Shown: positions 8,342 to 15,622, counted from the first letter of the stretch. The stretch: 32,182 nucleotides of DNA from Candidatus Nealsonbacteria bacterium CG23_combo_of_CG06-09_8_20_14_all_40_13 (GCA_002771215.1 PCRM01000044.1:15713-47894), one strand, 5' to 3'. Notes: a model not told the origin generated them from the sequence alone. A program made the numbers and translations.

Positions 8342-9214
8342 CTACTTTTGTGTTTTTAGCCAGAAATTTTGTCCATTGGTTTCCAGCTCAATATCGCCCT
8401 TTTCATCAGTCCTTAAAACTTTAATATTTTCAAAAAACTTTAAAAGTTGAGGCGAAGGATGGCCAAACTGATTATTTTTGCCAACTGAAATAATTACTAA
8501 CTCCGGTGAAACCTTATTAAAAAAACTGCTGCTTAAACCATTTTTACTCCCATGATGAGGAACTTTCAAGACATTTGAAGCAAGATTATTGCCGTATTTT
8601 TGCGCCAGCTGGTCTAAGATGCTCTTTTCAGCATCACCGGGAAAAATTACTGTAAATTTATCATATTTAAGCTGACTGACTATCGAAGTGTTATTTAAAT
8701 TATCTACTTGAGCTACTGGTTTATCGGGATATAAAATATCAAGTTCAACATTATTTTCCAAGCTTATCTTCTCGCCTGTTTTAGCCATTGAAGTAGGAAT
8801 GTTTTTATCTTTTATCTGCTTTAAAAACTCAAGATACTCTAAAGTCGTGTGAACCGCATCGGTCATTAGAATGCTCTTAACATGGTAGCTTTTAATAACA
8901 TCAATTAAACCAGAAAGATGGTCCGAATGAGGGTGGGTTAAGAGCATATACTCAATGTCTTTATCATAAAAAGGCATTGCCCGACCCAGTTTTGACAGAA
9001 TTTTATTATCCGGTCCGCCGTCAATCAAAATTTGTGTGCTTTTTTGTTGAACCAAAATCGCATCGCCTTGACCAACATCAAAGAAAAATATATGCAGATT
9101 TGAATTCGGCTTCTGAAAAAAAACAGTCCACACAAAAATTACTGTTACTAAAAGAACTAAAATTGTTAGACGACCAAACTTATCCGATTTAATAGCTTTT
9201 CTAATTTTGTTCAT
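8342..9214 (-). CDS. ComEC-type metallo-beta-lactamase-fold hydrolase, membrane-anchored (290 aa)
   Basis: One N-terminal membrane helix (about residues 16-34, LTILVLLVTVIFVWTVFF) anchors a metallo-beta-lactamase domain. Metal ligands are clear: H94, H96, D98 and H99 in LLTHPHSDHLSGL, then FPGDAE and VPHHGSKNG. The opening FFDVGQGDAILVQ and the NQFGHPSP block identify the ComEC C-terminal subtype, thought to degrade the non-transported DNA strand or act as a nuclease during uptake. In most bacteria this domain is the tail of ComEC. Here it is a separate gene whose ATG overlaps the last 14 nt of the channel gene, so the two proteins are probably made at matched levels and work together. Confidence 0.85.
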   Translation of the reverse strand: MNKIRKAIKSDKFGRLTILVLLVTVIFVWTVFFQKPNSNLHIFFFDVGQGDAILVQQKSTQILIDGGPDNKILSKLGRAMPFYDKDIEYMLLTHPHSDHLSGLIDVIKSYHVKSILMTDAVHTTLEYLEFLKQIKDKNIPTSMAKTGEKISLENNVELDILYPDKPVAQVDNLNNTSIVSQLKYDKFTVIFPGDAEKSILDQLAQKYGNNLASNVLKVPHHGSKNGLSSSFFNKVSPELVIISVGKNNQFGHPSPQLLKFFENIKVLRTDEKGDIELETNGQNFWLKTQK

Positions 9215-10697
9215 ACATTTTTATACTCCTAGATTTTAAATAATACCAAAGCAAAAGGCCAACTAAAATGAAATAATATAAAAACATCCAAATCAAGTTT
9301 CCTTTGGCGACAGTTAGGGCGCCATATGGCAGCTTTGACAGCTTTTCTATAACCCAGATAATATAATGCAAGGGCAGCCAGGCAAAGTAGCCCAATAGCC
9401 GTCCCAAACCTAACCAAAACATCCCCGAAAATGCCGCAATAAAGCCGATTCCCATAGTCAGAGGAACTAAAGGTAAAACCAGGATATTTGCCAATGGGGC
9501 TACCAAGGAAAGAGTCCCAAAATTTGATATTAAAATAGGTAAAGTAAAAATTTGAGCAGCTAAAGTAGCTGTTAAGGCCTCACTGACAAGAGATGGGACG
9601 CGATTGGAAAAATGCCAGCGTTTTATTAACTTATGGAAAATCGGCTGAAGATAAATTAAGCCCATAACTGCTGCAAATGAGAGCTGGAAACCGACGTCTG
9701 CTTGCAATAAGAGAGGATTGTGCAAAACCATCAATACTGCAGCCAATAATACGGCGATAATGGAATATTCTTTACGTCCCAATTTCCCAGCCAATAAAAA
9801 GATGCTACCCATAATCGCCGCCCTGACAACCGAGGCTGATGCTCCAGTTAAAACAACGAAAAATAAAATAAAAATTAAAGTCAGCCAAAAGCTGATATTA
9901 AATGAGTATTTTTTTAGCCAATCATAAAATATTTTAATTAATATTGAGATATTATATCCGGAAATAGCAATAATATGGGTAGTGCCGGTTGCAGATAAAG
10001 CGTTCATCAGGTCGGGAGGAATTTGACGCCTTGAGCCGATAAGAAGCCCGGCCAGAAAAGAAGCCAGAGGTTCGGGTAAAATAGCGTTCATAGCAAATTC
10101 CATCTTATCCTTTAAAAGGTAAATGTATTTGATTATCAAATTGCCGTCGCTTTTGATAAATTTGATATTCTCAGGCGATTCAATAATGCCGTAAATTTGC
10201 TGCTTGCGAAGGTAACTGACATAATCGAAGTCATTAAAATTTGTTGGTTGTCCTAAAACGCCGGAAAATGATATTGAATCCCCATATTTATATGCAGGAT
10301 AGCGAGGAAATATCGCTAATATATTTAAATTTTTATCATTGGTTTTAACTTTAAAAACTATCCTTTGCTGTTTGGAGCTAACAACTGGCTCATAAATTAT
10401 ATTTCCAACTAGCTCCAATTTTTTTCCAAATGGCATATTTTCGGGTGTTTTATACTTTGAAAACCAATAATTGTATTGAATTGCGATGAATAATACCATA
10501 ATAACTAATGCTAAAAATTTCACGATTTTATCTTGCTTATATACAAAATAAATTAAAACCAAAGCTAAGCACAAAATTGGAAGAAAATAAAAAATATTTT
10601 TGGGTAATTTTTCCAATACATTAATCGGAGATATAACTACACCAATTAAAAAAGTGGCTAAAACTGATATTGTAATCTTTGAACGCGGTAATGACAT
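9201..10697 (-). CDS. comEC: ComEC/Rec2-family DNA-uptake channel protein (498 aa)
   Basis: A polytopic membrane protein. It has two or three N-terminal helices and an OB-like DUF4131 region with FSGVLGQPTNFNDFDYVSYL (about residues 145-165). The Competence domain carries the signature LIGSRRQIPPDLMNALSATG, THIIAISGYNISIL, LTGASASVVRAAIMG and QADVGFQLSFAAVMGLI. ComEC forms the inner-membrane channel that passes single-stranded DNA into the cytoplasm. The usual C-terminal hydrolase is absent but is encoded immediately downstream in an overlapping gene. The window also holds most of a type IV pilus, so natural transformation is plausible. The start at 10697 lies across the grpE -35 region, so the two genes diverge with almost no spacer. 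Confidence 0.9.
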   Translation of the reverse strand: MSLPRSKITISVLATFLIGVVISPINVLEKLPKNIFYFLPILCLALVLIYFVYKQDKIVKFLALVIMVLFIAIQYNYWFSKYKTPENMPFGKKLELVGNIIYEPVVSSKQQRIVFKVKTNDKNLNILAIFPRYPAYKYGDSISFSGVLGQPTNFNDFDYVSYLRKQQIYGIIESPENIKFIKSDGNLIIKYIYLLKDKMEFAMNAILPEPLASFLAGLLIGSRRQIPPDLMNALSATGTTHIIAISGYNISILIKIFYDWLKKYSFNISFWLTLIFILFFVVLTGASASVVRAAIMGSIFLLAGKLGRKEYSIIAVLLAAVLMVLHNPLLLQADVGFQLSFAAVMGLIYLQPIFHKLIKRWHFSNRVPSLVSEALTATLAAQIFTLPILISNFGTLSLVAPLANILVLPLVPLTMGIGFIAAFSGMFWLGLGRLLGYFAWLPLHYIIWVIEKLSKLPYGALTVAKGNLIWMFLYYFILVGLLLWYYLKSRSIKMYEQN

Positions 10698-10725
10698 TGA
10701 CTTTTCCTTTTTTTTATCCTATCAT
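10697..10725 (+). promoter_or_regulatory. Promoter of grpE
   Basis: TTGACT (10697-10702), a 17-bp spacer and TATCAT (10720-10725) fit a sigma-70-type promoter. The expected transcription start near 10732 leaves only about 15 nt of leader and coincides with an upstream in-frame ATG, which therefore cannot be the initiator. Confidence 0.65.
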
Positions 10726-10746
10726 ATTTATATGCAGGGAGTGTCA

Positions 10747-11205
10747 ATGCGTAAATCATCCAGTTTCAAAGGTAAAAAAATTAAAGAATTAGAAAACGAT
10801 TTGAAGAGATTGGCCGCAGATTTTGCAAATTACCGCAAACGCCAGGATGAACTATCTCAAAAGTCAATAAGATCTGCAAATACGGATTTAATTTTAAAAA
10901 TAATTCCAATTCTGGATAGTTTCCGCCGTGCCTTTGCTCACATTCCAGATAAACTTACTAATAATAAATGGGTTGAGGGTGTTAAAAACATTGATAAGCA
11001 ATTGGAAAATATTCTTAATCAAGAAGGCGTCAAAAGAATCGACGTTAGCCATTCTAAATTTGACCCTCATTTCCATGAGGCAATTTTATACCAAGAAAAT
11101 AAAAAAATACCCGAGGGATATATAGTTTGCATGTTTGAAAACGGCTACACCCTTTATAATCAAGTAATTAAACCGGCGAAAGTTATTGTTTCTAAAGGTA
11201 AATAA
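10747..11205 (+). CDS. grpE: Nucleotide exchange factor GrpE (152 aa)
   Basis: Opens the DnaK ADP/ATP exchange cycle by releasing ADP from DnaK. The N-terminal part (IKELENDLKRLAADFANYRK) is the long coiled-coil dimer helix, followed by the family block LIPILDSFRRAF-like (IIPILDSFRRAF), LENILNQEGVKRID and FDPHFHEAI. The C-terminal beta wing ends GYTLYNQVIKPAKVIVSKG, the standard GrpE close. At 152 residues it is short because the disordered acidic N-terminus of larger homologues is nearly missing. I start at 10747 because AGGGAG sits five bases before it and the mapped promoter would start transcription near 10732. The frame is open upstream to 10600 but would read through the promoter. dnaK follows after 56 bp with its own promoter. 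Confidence 0.92.
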   Translation: MRKSSSFKGKKIKELENDLKRLAADFANYRKRQDELSQKSIRSANTDLILKIIPILDSFRRAFAHIPDKLTNNKWVEGVKNIDKQLENILNQEGVKRIDVSHSKFDPHFHEAILYQENKKIPEGYIVCMFENGYTLYNQVIKPAKVIVSKGK

Positions 11206-11213
11206 CATAGGTC

Positions 11214-11242
11214 TTGACAAATTGTAAAGTTGACTTTACAAT
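11214..11242 (+). promoter_or_regulatory. Promoter of dnaK
   Basis: TTGACA (11214-11219), exactly 17 bp, then TACAAT (11237-11242): a near-consensus housekeeping promoter. The predicted start at about 11249 sits just before the AGGAGG ribosome site (11250-11255), leaving a leader of about 13 nt before the ATG at 11262. Confidence 0.8.
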
Positions 11243-11243
11243 T
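11220..11243. promoter_or_regulatory. 24-bp palindrome filling the dnaK promoter spacer (putative operator)
   Basis: Two perfect 11-nt arms, AATTGTAAAGT and its complement, around a central TG. It covers the whole spacer and the -10 box, so a bound dimer would block RNA polymerase. It does not match CIRCE (TTAGCACTC-N9-GAGTGCTAA), and no second copy was seen at grpE or dnaJ. The regulator is unknown and not encoded next to it. Confidence 0.6.
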
Positions 11244-11261
11244 TTTATTAGGAGGTAATTT

Positions 11262-13130
11262 ATGTCTAGAATAATCGGCATAGACCTAGGCACAACTAAT
11301 TCAGTTGCTGCCGTCATGGAAGGCGGCAGCCCCAAAGTCATCCCAACAGCTGAAGGACCAGCAATTTGTCCTTCAATCGTGGCAATTACAAAAAACGGTG
11401 AGCGATTAGCGGGGTTATTGGCCAAGCGTCAAGCTATTACCAATCCCGAAAACACGGTTTATTCTATAAAACGTTTAATTGGCCGCAGATTTAATGACGC
11501 AGAAATTGAACAAGCCAAAAAAACTCTCCCCTATAAAATTGTGCAGGCAGGCCAAGGTGTCAAAGTTGTTATGGGTGATAAAGAATATTCACCACAGGAA
11601 ATTTCAGCTTTTATCCTACAAAAGCTGAAAAATGATGCCGAAGCTTATTTAGGAGAAAAGATTACTGAAGCTGTCATAACTGTACCAGCATATTTCAATG
11701 ATTCACAAAGGCAAGCCACTAAAGATGCCGGAAAAATCGCAGGATTAGATGTAAAACGAATAATCAACGAACCGACAGCTTCCGCTTTAGCCTACGGACT
11801 AGAAAAGAAAAAAGGAGGAAAAATTGCTGTATACGATCTGGGAGGCGGTACTTTTGATATAACTGTATTAGATATTGGCGGTGGCGTCTTTGAAGTCCTT
11901 TCAACCTCAGGAGATACTTGTCTTGGCGGCGACGATTTTGACCAAAAAGTTATGGATTATATTCTGGAAGAATTTAAGAAAAAAGAAGGTCTGGACCTTA
12001 AAAATGATCCAATGGCTCTGCAGAGAGTTAAAGAGGCCGCAGAAAAGGCAAAAATTGAGCTTTCCAGCGCCCAAGAAACTGAAATTAACTTACCTTTTAT
12101 AACAGCTGATGCCTCCGGTCCCAAACATTTAATCTTGAAACTTTCACGCGCAAAACTTGAACAGTTGGTAGATGATTTAATTGAAAAAACAAAAGGACCA
12201 GTCACGCAAGCTTTGAAAGATGCCAAGCTTAAACCTGAAGAAATCAGCGATGTCATTTTAGTCGGCGGACAAATAAGAATGCCTAAAGTTCAAAAATTCG
12301 TCGCAGATATCTTTGGTAAAGAACCTGAAAAAGGAGTTAATCCCGATGAGGTAGTGGCATTGGGGGCTGCAATTCAAGGTAGTGTTTTGTCGGGAGAGAT
12401 TAAAGATATTCTTCTACTTGACGTTACACCCTTAACTTTAGGACTGGAAACTTTGGGCGGCGTTATGACTCCTCTAATAGAACGCAACACCACAATTCCT
12501 ACCTCAAAAACGCAGGTTTTTTCAACTGCAGCTGATAACCAAACATCCGTTGAAGTTCATATCTTGCAGGGAGAAAGATCAATGGCCGCAGATAACCGCA
12601 CATTAGGAAGATTTATGCTTGATGGTATACCCCCTGCTCCTCGTGGCATCCCACAAATAGAAGTAACATTTGATATTGACGCCAATGGGATTTTAAATGT
12701 CAAAGCCAAAGATAAAGCCACCAGTAAAGAGCAAAAAATTACCATCACGGCCACTTCAGGTCTCTCTGAAGATGAGATTAAAAAAATGCAAAAAGAAGCT
12801 GAAAGTCATCTGGAAGATGACAAAAAGAAAAAGGAGCTTGTTGAAGCCAAAAATGAAGCGTCTAATCTGATTTATACTTGTGAGAAGACATTACGCGAGG
12901 GATCTGATAAAATAAAAGTGGAAGATAAAAGAGAGATTGAAGACAAAATTCTGGCGCTCAAAAACACTCTCTCATCTGATAATTTAGAAAATATTAAAAA
13001 AGAAAATGAGCAACTATCAGCTTTGATTTCGAAAATTGGCGCCCAAATGTATGAGAATCAAGACCAGAGCCAATCCTCCCAGCAGACCTCCCCAGACAAA
13101 CCTGCAAATCAGGAAAAATCCCAATCTTAA
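11262..13130 (+). CDS. dnaK: Chaperone DnaK (Hsp70, 622 aa)
   Basis: ATP-driven holdase/foldase of the cytoplasm. The nucleotide-binding domain starts [16 protein letters not shown], then [47 protein letters not shown] and [14 protein letters not shown], which are the Hsp70 phosphate, connect and adenosine motifs in order. [14 protein letters not shown] marks the linker and start of the substrate-binding beta domain, and the helical lid is followed by a Gln/Ser/Pro-rich tail ending near NQEKSQS. The usual EEVD-like tail of other lineages is not present, as expected in bacteria. Length is typical. AGGAGG lies six bases before the ATG. Its own promoter and operator suggest regulation separate from grpE, though read-through from grpE is likely because no terminator lies between. 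Confidence 0.98.
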   Translation: MSRIIGIDLGTTNSVAAVMEGGSPKVIPTAEGPAICPSIVAITKNGERLAGLLAKRQAITNPENTVYSIKRLIGRRFNDAEIEQAKKTLPYKIVQAGQGVKVVMGDKEYSPQEISAFILQKLKNDAEAYLGEKITEAVITVPAYFNDSQRQATKDAGKIAGLDVKRIINEPTASALAYGLEKKKGGKIAVYDLGGGTFDITVLDIGGGVFEVLSTSGDTCLGGDDFDQKVMDYILEEFKKKEGLDLKNDPMALQRVKEAAEKAKIELSSAQETEINLPFITADASGPKHLILKLSRAKLEQLVDDLIEKTKGPVTQALKDAKLKPEEISDVILVGGQIRMPKVQKFVADIFGKEPEKGVNPDEVVALGAAIQGSVLSGEIKDILLLDVTPLTLGLETLGGVMTPLIERNTTIPTSKTQVFSTAADNQTSVEVHILQGERSMAADNRTLGRFMLDGIPPAPRGIPQIEVTFDIDANGILNVKAKDKATSKEQKITITATSGLSEDEIKKMQKEAESHLEDDKKKKELVEAKNEASNLIYTCEKTLREGSDKIKVEDKREIEDKILALKNTLSSDNLENIKKENEQLSALISKIGAQMYENQDQSQSSQQTSPDKPANQEKSQS

Positions 13131-13133
13131 AAA

Positions 13134-13832
13134 ATGTTTAAATACGCGGCGGTCACTTTAATTATCGTTATGGGACTATCTTTAAGTGGGCTAAGTTGCA
13201 GCCTATTTTCACAATCCCCATCAAACACTAACAATACGCAACCTACAAGCTCTTCTGTGGGGAACTCAACTGCTTCAGGTAATCTTTTAACAACCATTAG
13301 TCCAGACCAGATAAATAGCCAAGCTGCCTCAAATTATGCCAAATCTAACCAAGAAGCTACATCCTGGCAACCAGATGCAGTATTATATGCTTTAAATATA
13401 AAACTGTCCTCTTCTCTTAAAGTCAATCAAGCGACAGAAATTTACATTTATGGTTCATCAGCAGATCCAAAAGTCTGGTATACAGTGTCTGTTAACCAAC
13501 AAACAGGCAAAGTTACGAGGGCTTGGGTCATGAAACAGGATTATATGCCGGAAATTCAAAACCAAGTTAAGATACAATACTGGAAAACAAACTATGTTGA
13601 AGCGCTACAGCAGGCTGAAAAAAATGGTGGTAAAGTTTTTAGAGATAAAAATCCCAACGCTAACATTTCCTTGACTTTATCTATCACACAACCTAAAAAT
13701 TGGCTTTGGTGGACTGTGGAATATCAAGCTTCTTTCTCTGGAGAAACCCTTAAAATTAAAGTGGATACCAACACGGGTAAAATCTACTCCGAATCAGGCG
13801 AACCGACAGACAAGGCAAGCACTAATCAATAA
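13134..13832 (+). CDS. Secreted or lipid-anchored PepSY-like protein between dnaK and dnaJ (232 aa)
   Basis: The N-terminus MFKYAAVTLIIVMGLSLSGL is a signal peptide whose hydrophobic stretch ends in SGLSC-SLFS. Cys22 could be lipidated, but the -3 and -2 residues (G, L) are not canonical for a lipobox, so a plain signal or anchor is possible. Residues 25-55 are a Ser/Thr/Asn/Pro-rich linker. The rest has two similar blocks, TVSVNQQTGKVTRAWVMK and IKVDTNTGKIYSE, separated by a helix-like ALQQAEKNGGKVF. This pattern is typical of PepSY-type domains. It starts four bases after the dnaK stop with no clear ribosome site, so it is probably translationally coupled. An envelope protein inside a chaperone operon is unusual. 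Its function is unknown. Confidence 0.7.
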   Translation: MFKYAAVTLIIVMGLSLSGLSCSLFSQSPSNTNNTQPTSSSVGNSTASGNLLTTISPDQINSQAASNYAKSNQEATSWQPDAVLYALNIKLSSSLKVNQATEIYIYGSSADPKVWYTVSVNQQTGKVTRAWVMKQDYMPEIQNQVKIQYWKTNYVEALQQAEKNGGKVFRDKNPNANISLTLSITQPKNWLWWTVEYQASFSGETLKIKVDTNTGKIYSESGEPTDKASTNQ

Positions 13833-13937
13833 ACTACTTCGCAGCAAGCTGCGGAGTATCCCCAAAGGGGCGAGTTTGTTTTTAAATAGGCTTCATCCTC
13901 GCAGCAAGCTACGAGGTATTCAGCCTCTTAAAAATAA
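13829..13937 (+). repeat. Two-hairpin dispersed repeat, copy C, between the PepSY-like gene and dnaJ
   Basis: Begins at the stop codon of the upstream gene (ATAAACTACTTCGCAG). First hairpin: ACTTCGCAGC/GCTGCGGAGT. Small hairpin CCCC-AAA-GGGG, closed by AAACT with AGTTT. Second hairpin CCTCGCAGC/GCTACGAGG, flanked by GGCT and AGCC. Compared with copy A, the closing pair changed on both sides (GAACT/AGTTC to AAACT/AGTTT) and the small stem gained one pair, so the structure rather than the exact sequence is kept. It fills nearly the whole 119-bp gap before dnaJ. Confidence 0.8.
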
Positions 13938-13951
13938 AAAGAAAGATATAA

Positions 13952-14572
13952 ATGGATAATGAAGACTACTACCAAATTTTAGGTGTGAGTAAAAGCGCTT
14001 CAACTGATGAGATTAAGCGCGCCTATCGCAAATTAGCGCATCAATATCACCCTGATAAAAACTACGATCAATCGGATGGTGAGAAATTTAAAAAAATTAA
14101 TGAGGCCTATAAAGTTTTATCTGACCCTCATAAAAGACAGTCCTACGACCAATTCGGTAAAGCTGGTGTCGGCGGACAAGCTGCCGGGGGAAACTATGGA
14201 TACTATGGTAACGGGGCCGCCGGTTTTAGTGGTTTTGAAGATATTTTCAGAAACTTTGGTGGCTTCGGTGGCTTTGGTGATATTTTTGATATTTTTTCTG
14301 AAAGCTTCTCGCAAGTTCAGGTTGAAGTTCCTGTCACCATCTCGCAAGCTGTTTTGGGCGCCGAGATAGAATTTAATGCTGCCGGCCAAAAAATAACCTT
14401 AAAAATACCAGCAGATACCGCCGATAATCAAGTTTTTAGGCTTAAGGGCATGGGATTGGAGCACCGCCGCGGCCGCGGCGATATGTTGGCTATAGTTCGT
14501 ATTCAAATGCCAAAGCACTTATCTCGAGAACAAAGAGAGCTTTTTGAACAGCTGAGAGCAAAAGGACTTTAG
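13952..14572 (+). CDS. dnaJ: Short DnaJ-family co-chaperone lacking zinc finger and first C-terminal domain (206 aa)
   Basis: The J domain occupies residues 5-67, with the DnaK-stimulating HPD at 33-35 ([10 protein letters not shown]) and the [18 protein letters not shown] helix. Residues 70-115 are Gly/Phe-rich ([20 protein letters not shown]). A single C-terminal beta domain follows, [37 protein letters not shown] and [12 protein letters not shown], which matches the second client-binding domain (CTD-II) of DnaJ/CbpA. The four CxxCxGxG zinc repeats and CTD-I of full DnaJ (about 370 residues) are missing, and no frameshift remnant is visible. It is therefore a genuine short form rather than a broken gene. 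It probably serves the DnaK encoded upstream. The ribosome site (AAGAAAG) is weak. Confidence 0.88.
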   Translation: MDNEDYYQILGVSKSASTDEIKRAYRKLAHQYHPDKNYDQSDGEKFKKINEAYKVLSDPHKRQSYDQFGKAGVGGQAAGGNYGYYGNGAAGFSGFEDIFRNFGGFGGFGDIFDIFSESFSQVQVEVPVTISQAVLGAEIEFNAAGQKITLKIPADTADNQVFRLKGMGLEHRRGRGDMLAIVRIQMPKHLSREQRELFEQLRAKGL

Positions 14573-14583
14573 ACAAATTTTGC

Positions 14584-14612
14584 TTGACACAATTTTTTAT
14601 TCATTGGATAAT
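14584..14612 (+). promoter_or_regulatory. Promoter of the membrane protein gene at 14651
   Basis: TTGACA (14584-14589), 17-bp spacer, GATAAT (14607-14612), followed by AT-rich sequence. The start would fall near 14619, leaving about 32 nt of leader that ends in AAAGGAGGGG. It begins 11 bp after the dnaJ stop. Confidence 0.6.
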
Positions 14613-14650
14613 ATATTTAAGAGATATTAACGAGCCGAAAGGAGGGGTTC

Positions 14651-15184
14651 TTGGTAAATCTTCCGTCTTGGGATTTGTTTATCACACTTTTTTTTATTAT
14701 CGGTATTGCTTATGGATTTATTCTTCAAAAAGAAAAAATCATTGCTACGTTAGTATCTGCGTATATTGCTTTAGTGATTGTTTCTGTTTGGTCTGAAACA
14801 CTGCACAAGTTTTTCCTTGGAGAAAAAGCTGTTTTAAATCAATTATTTGTTCGCTCCAATGCCTCTCCATTTACCATCCAGGTAATTATGTTTGCGGTAA
14901 TTATTTTATTGTTATCCAGTAAAAGCGGCATTTCCGGCTCTAAAGCAAGCAAGAGCATTTTATCCCCTTTAGAATCAATAATTTATAGCTTTTTAACAAC
15001 GGCATTAATTTTGTCTTCCATCTTTTATTTCCTCCCAGCAGAGGCAAGAACGGCTTTTGCGGCACAATCTAAACTTGCCAAATTAATTATTGATTATCAT
15101 AACTGGTGGATAATGCTCCCTGTGCTATTCTTGCTTTTTACCGGATTTCGAAATGGTGGCAGCAGTAGTAGAAGCAGCGAATAA
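14651..15184 (+). CDS. Predicted four-helix inner-membrane protein of unknown function (177 aa), TTG start
   Basis: I do not recognise a named family with confidence; the layout is loosely reminiscent of CvpA-like proteins. Four membrane stretches can be read: about residues 8-25 (DLFITLFFIIGIAYGFIL), 30-47, 72-92 (FTIQVIMFAVIILLL) and 110-130 (SIIYSFLTTALILSSIFYFL). A final hydrophobic segment (WWIMLPVLFLLFTGF) may be a fifth helix. The C-terminus is a short Gly/Ser/Arg tail. The start is TTG at 14651, placed three bases after GGAGGGG; no ATG fits as well. It has its own promoter and is followed eight bases after its stop by a copy of the dispersed hairpin repeat. Expression independent of dnaJ is inferred. 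Confidence 0.65.
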   Translation: MVNLPSWDLFITLFFIIGIAYGFILQKEKIIATLVSAYIALVIVSVWSETLHKFFLGEKAVLNQLFVRSNASPFTIQVIMFAVIILLLSSKSGISGSKASKSILSPLESIIYSFLTTALILSSIFYFLPAEARTAFAAQSKLAKLIIDYHNWWIMLPVLFLLFTGFRNGGSSSRSSE

Positions 15185-15191
15185 GCGGGAG

Positions 15192-15240
15192 TAAACTACT
15201 CTGCGGCAAGCCACAGAGTATTCGGCCTCTTGAAAATAAA
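15192..15240 (+). repeat. Dispersed repeat, shortened copy E, after the membrane protein gene
   Basis: Begins TAAACTACTCTGCGGC, eight bases past the gene stop. It has one hairpin, ACTCTGCGGC/GCCACAGAGT (one C-A mismatch), followed by TATTCGGCCTCTTG and an A-rich end. This end matches the 3' end of copy C (TATTCAGCCTCTTA), so it looks like a copy in which the middle (small hairpin and second stem) has been deleted. Confidence 0.65.
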
Positions 15241-15250
15241 GAATAAAAGG

Positions 15251-15367
15251 CGTGATAAAGGAATGATAAGGTGGTGATATGGTCGTGACGCATTGTCAGA
15301 CAAAATGTCCTGTCCTACAATATATCACTACTTATCACAACGTGTCACCCTATGTCACGGTTTTTTT
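15251..15367 (+). other. Structured intergenic segment with a terminator-like end
   Basis: Two arms, TGATAAG-N3-GTGATAT (15264-15280) and ATATCAC-N2-CTTATCA (15322-15337), can pair over 14 base pairs. They enclose a smaller ATTGT-CAG-ACAAAAT hairpin. Directly after comes CGTGTCA-CCCTA-TGTCACG (15341-15359), six pairs plus one T-T mismatch, and then GTTTTTTT. The last part could end transcription of the upstream membrane gene. No open reading frame of note is present. The rest of the gap to the tRNA (15368-15432) holds a CCACC-TTC-GGTGG hairpin and nothing else I can name. Confidence 0.45.
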
Positions 15368-15432
15368 ACTGGAAACTATTAACTGCTGACTGTAGACTGC
15401 TCATTGTTGACTATCCACCTTCGGTGGATCCC

Positions 15433-15507
15433 GGGCCCGTAGCTCAGTGGTAGAGCGACAGCCTTTTAAGCTGTGCGTCGCGGGTTCGATCCCCGCCGGG
15501 CCCTCCA
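15433..15507 (+). tRNA. tRNA-Lys (anticodon TTT)
   Basis: A complete cloverleaf. The acceptor GGGCCCG pairs with CGGGCCC. The D arm is GCTC-AGTGGTA-GAGC and the anticodon arm ACAGC-CTTTTAA-GCTGT puts TTT in the loop. The T arm is GCGGG-TTCGATC-CCCGC, followed by discriminator T and an encoded CCA at 15505-15507. TTT reads AAA and AAG lysine codons. The gene stands alone on the plus strand. Confidence 0.97.
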
Positions 15508-15510
15508 CAA

Positions 15511-15622
15511 TTGGTCGTTAGTCATTGGTTGTTTGTCGTTGGTCGTTAGTCATTGGTCGTTTGTCGTTGGTCGTTTGTCGTTGGTCGTTAGTCATTGGTC
15601 GTTTGTCGTTGGTGGTTTTTCA
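15511..15622 (+). repeat. 14-bp tandem repeat (two heptamers per unit), about eight copies
   Basis: Starts three bases after the tRNA CCA. Seven good units alternate between TTGGTCGTTAGTCA and TTGGTCGTTTGTCG, and an eighth is degenerate (TTGGTGGTTTTTCA). Each unit is two heptamers of pattern TTNGTCR, so it resembles short tandemly repeated heptamer families known from other genomes. There are no unique spacers, so it is not a CRISPR. The frame is open through it, but the reading is not credible as protein. Confidence 0.9.

Noticed and set aside
10600-10746. Longer GrpE starting inside comEC
   Set aside because: It would read across the grpE promoter; the ATG at 10747 has AGGGAG at the right distance.
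11220-11243. CIRCE element for HrcA
   Set aside because: The sequence is palindromic but does not contain TTAGCACTC or GAGTGCTAA, and the spacing is 2 rather than 9.
15511-15622. Possible CRISPR array
   Set aside because: The 14-bp units are directly adjacent with no spacers, and no cas gene is present.
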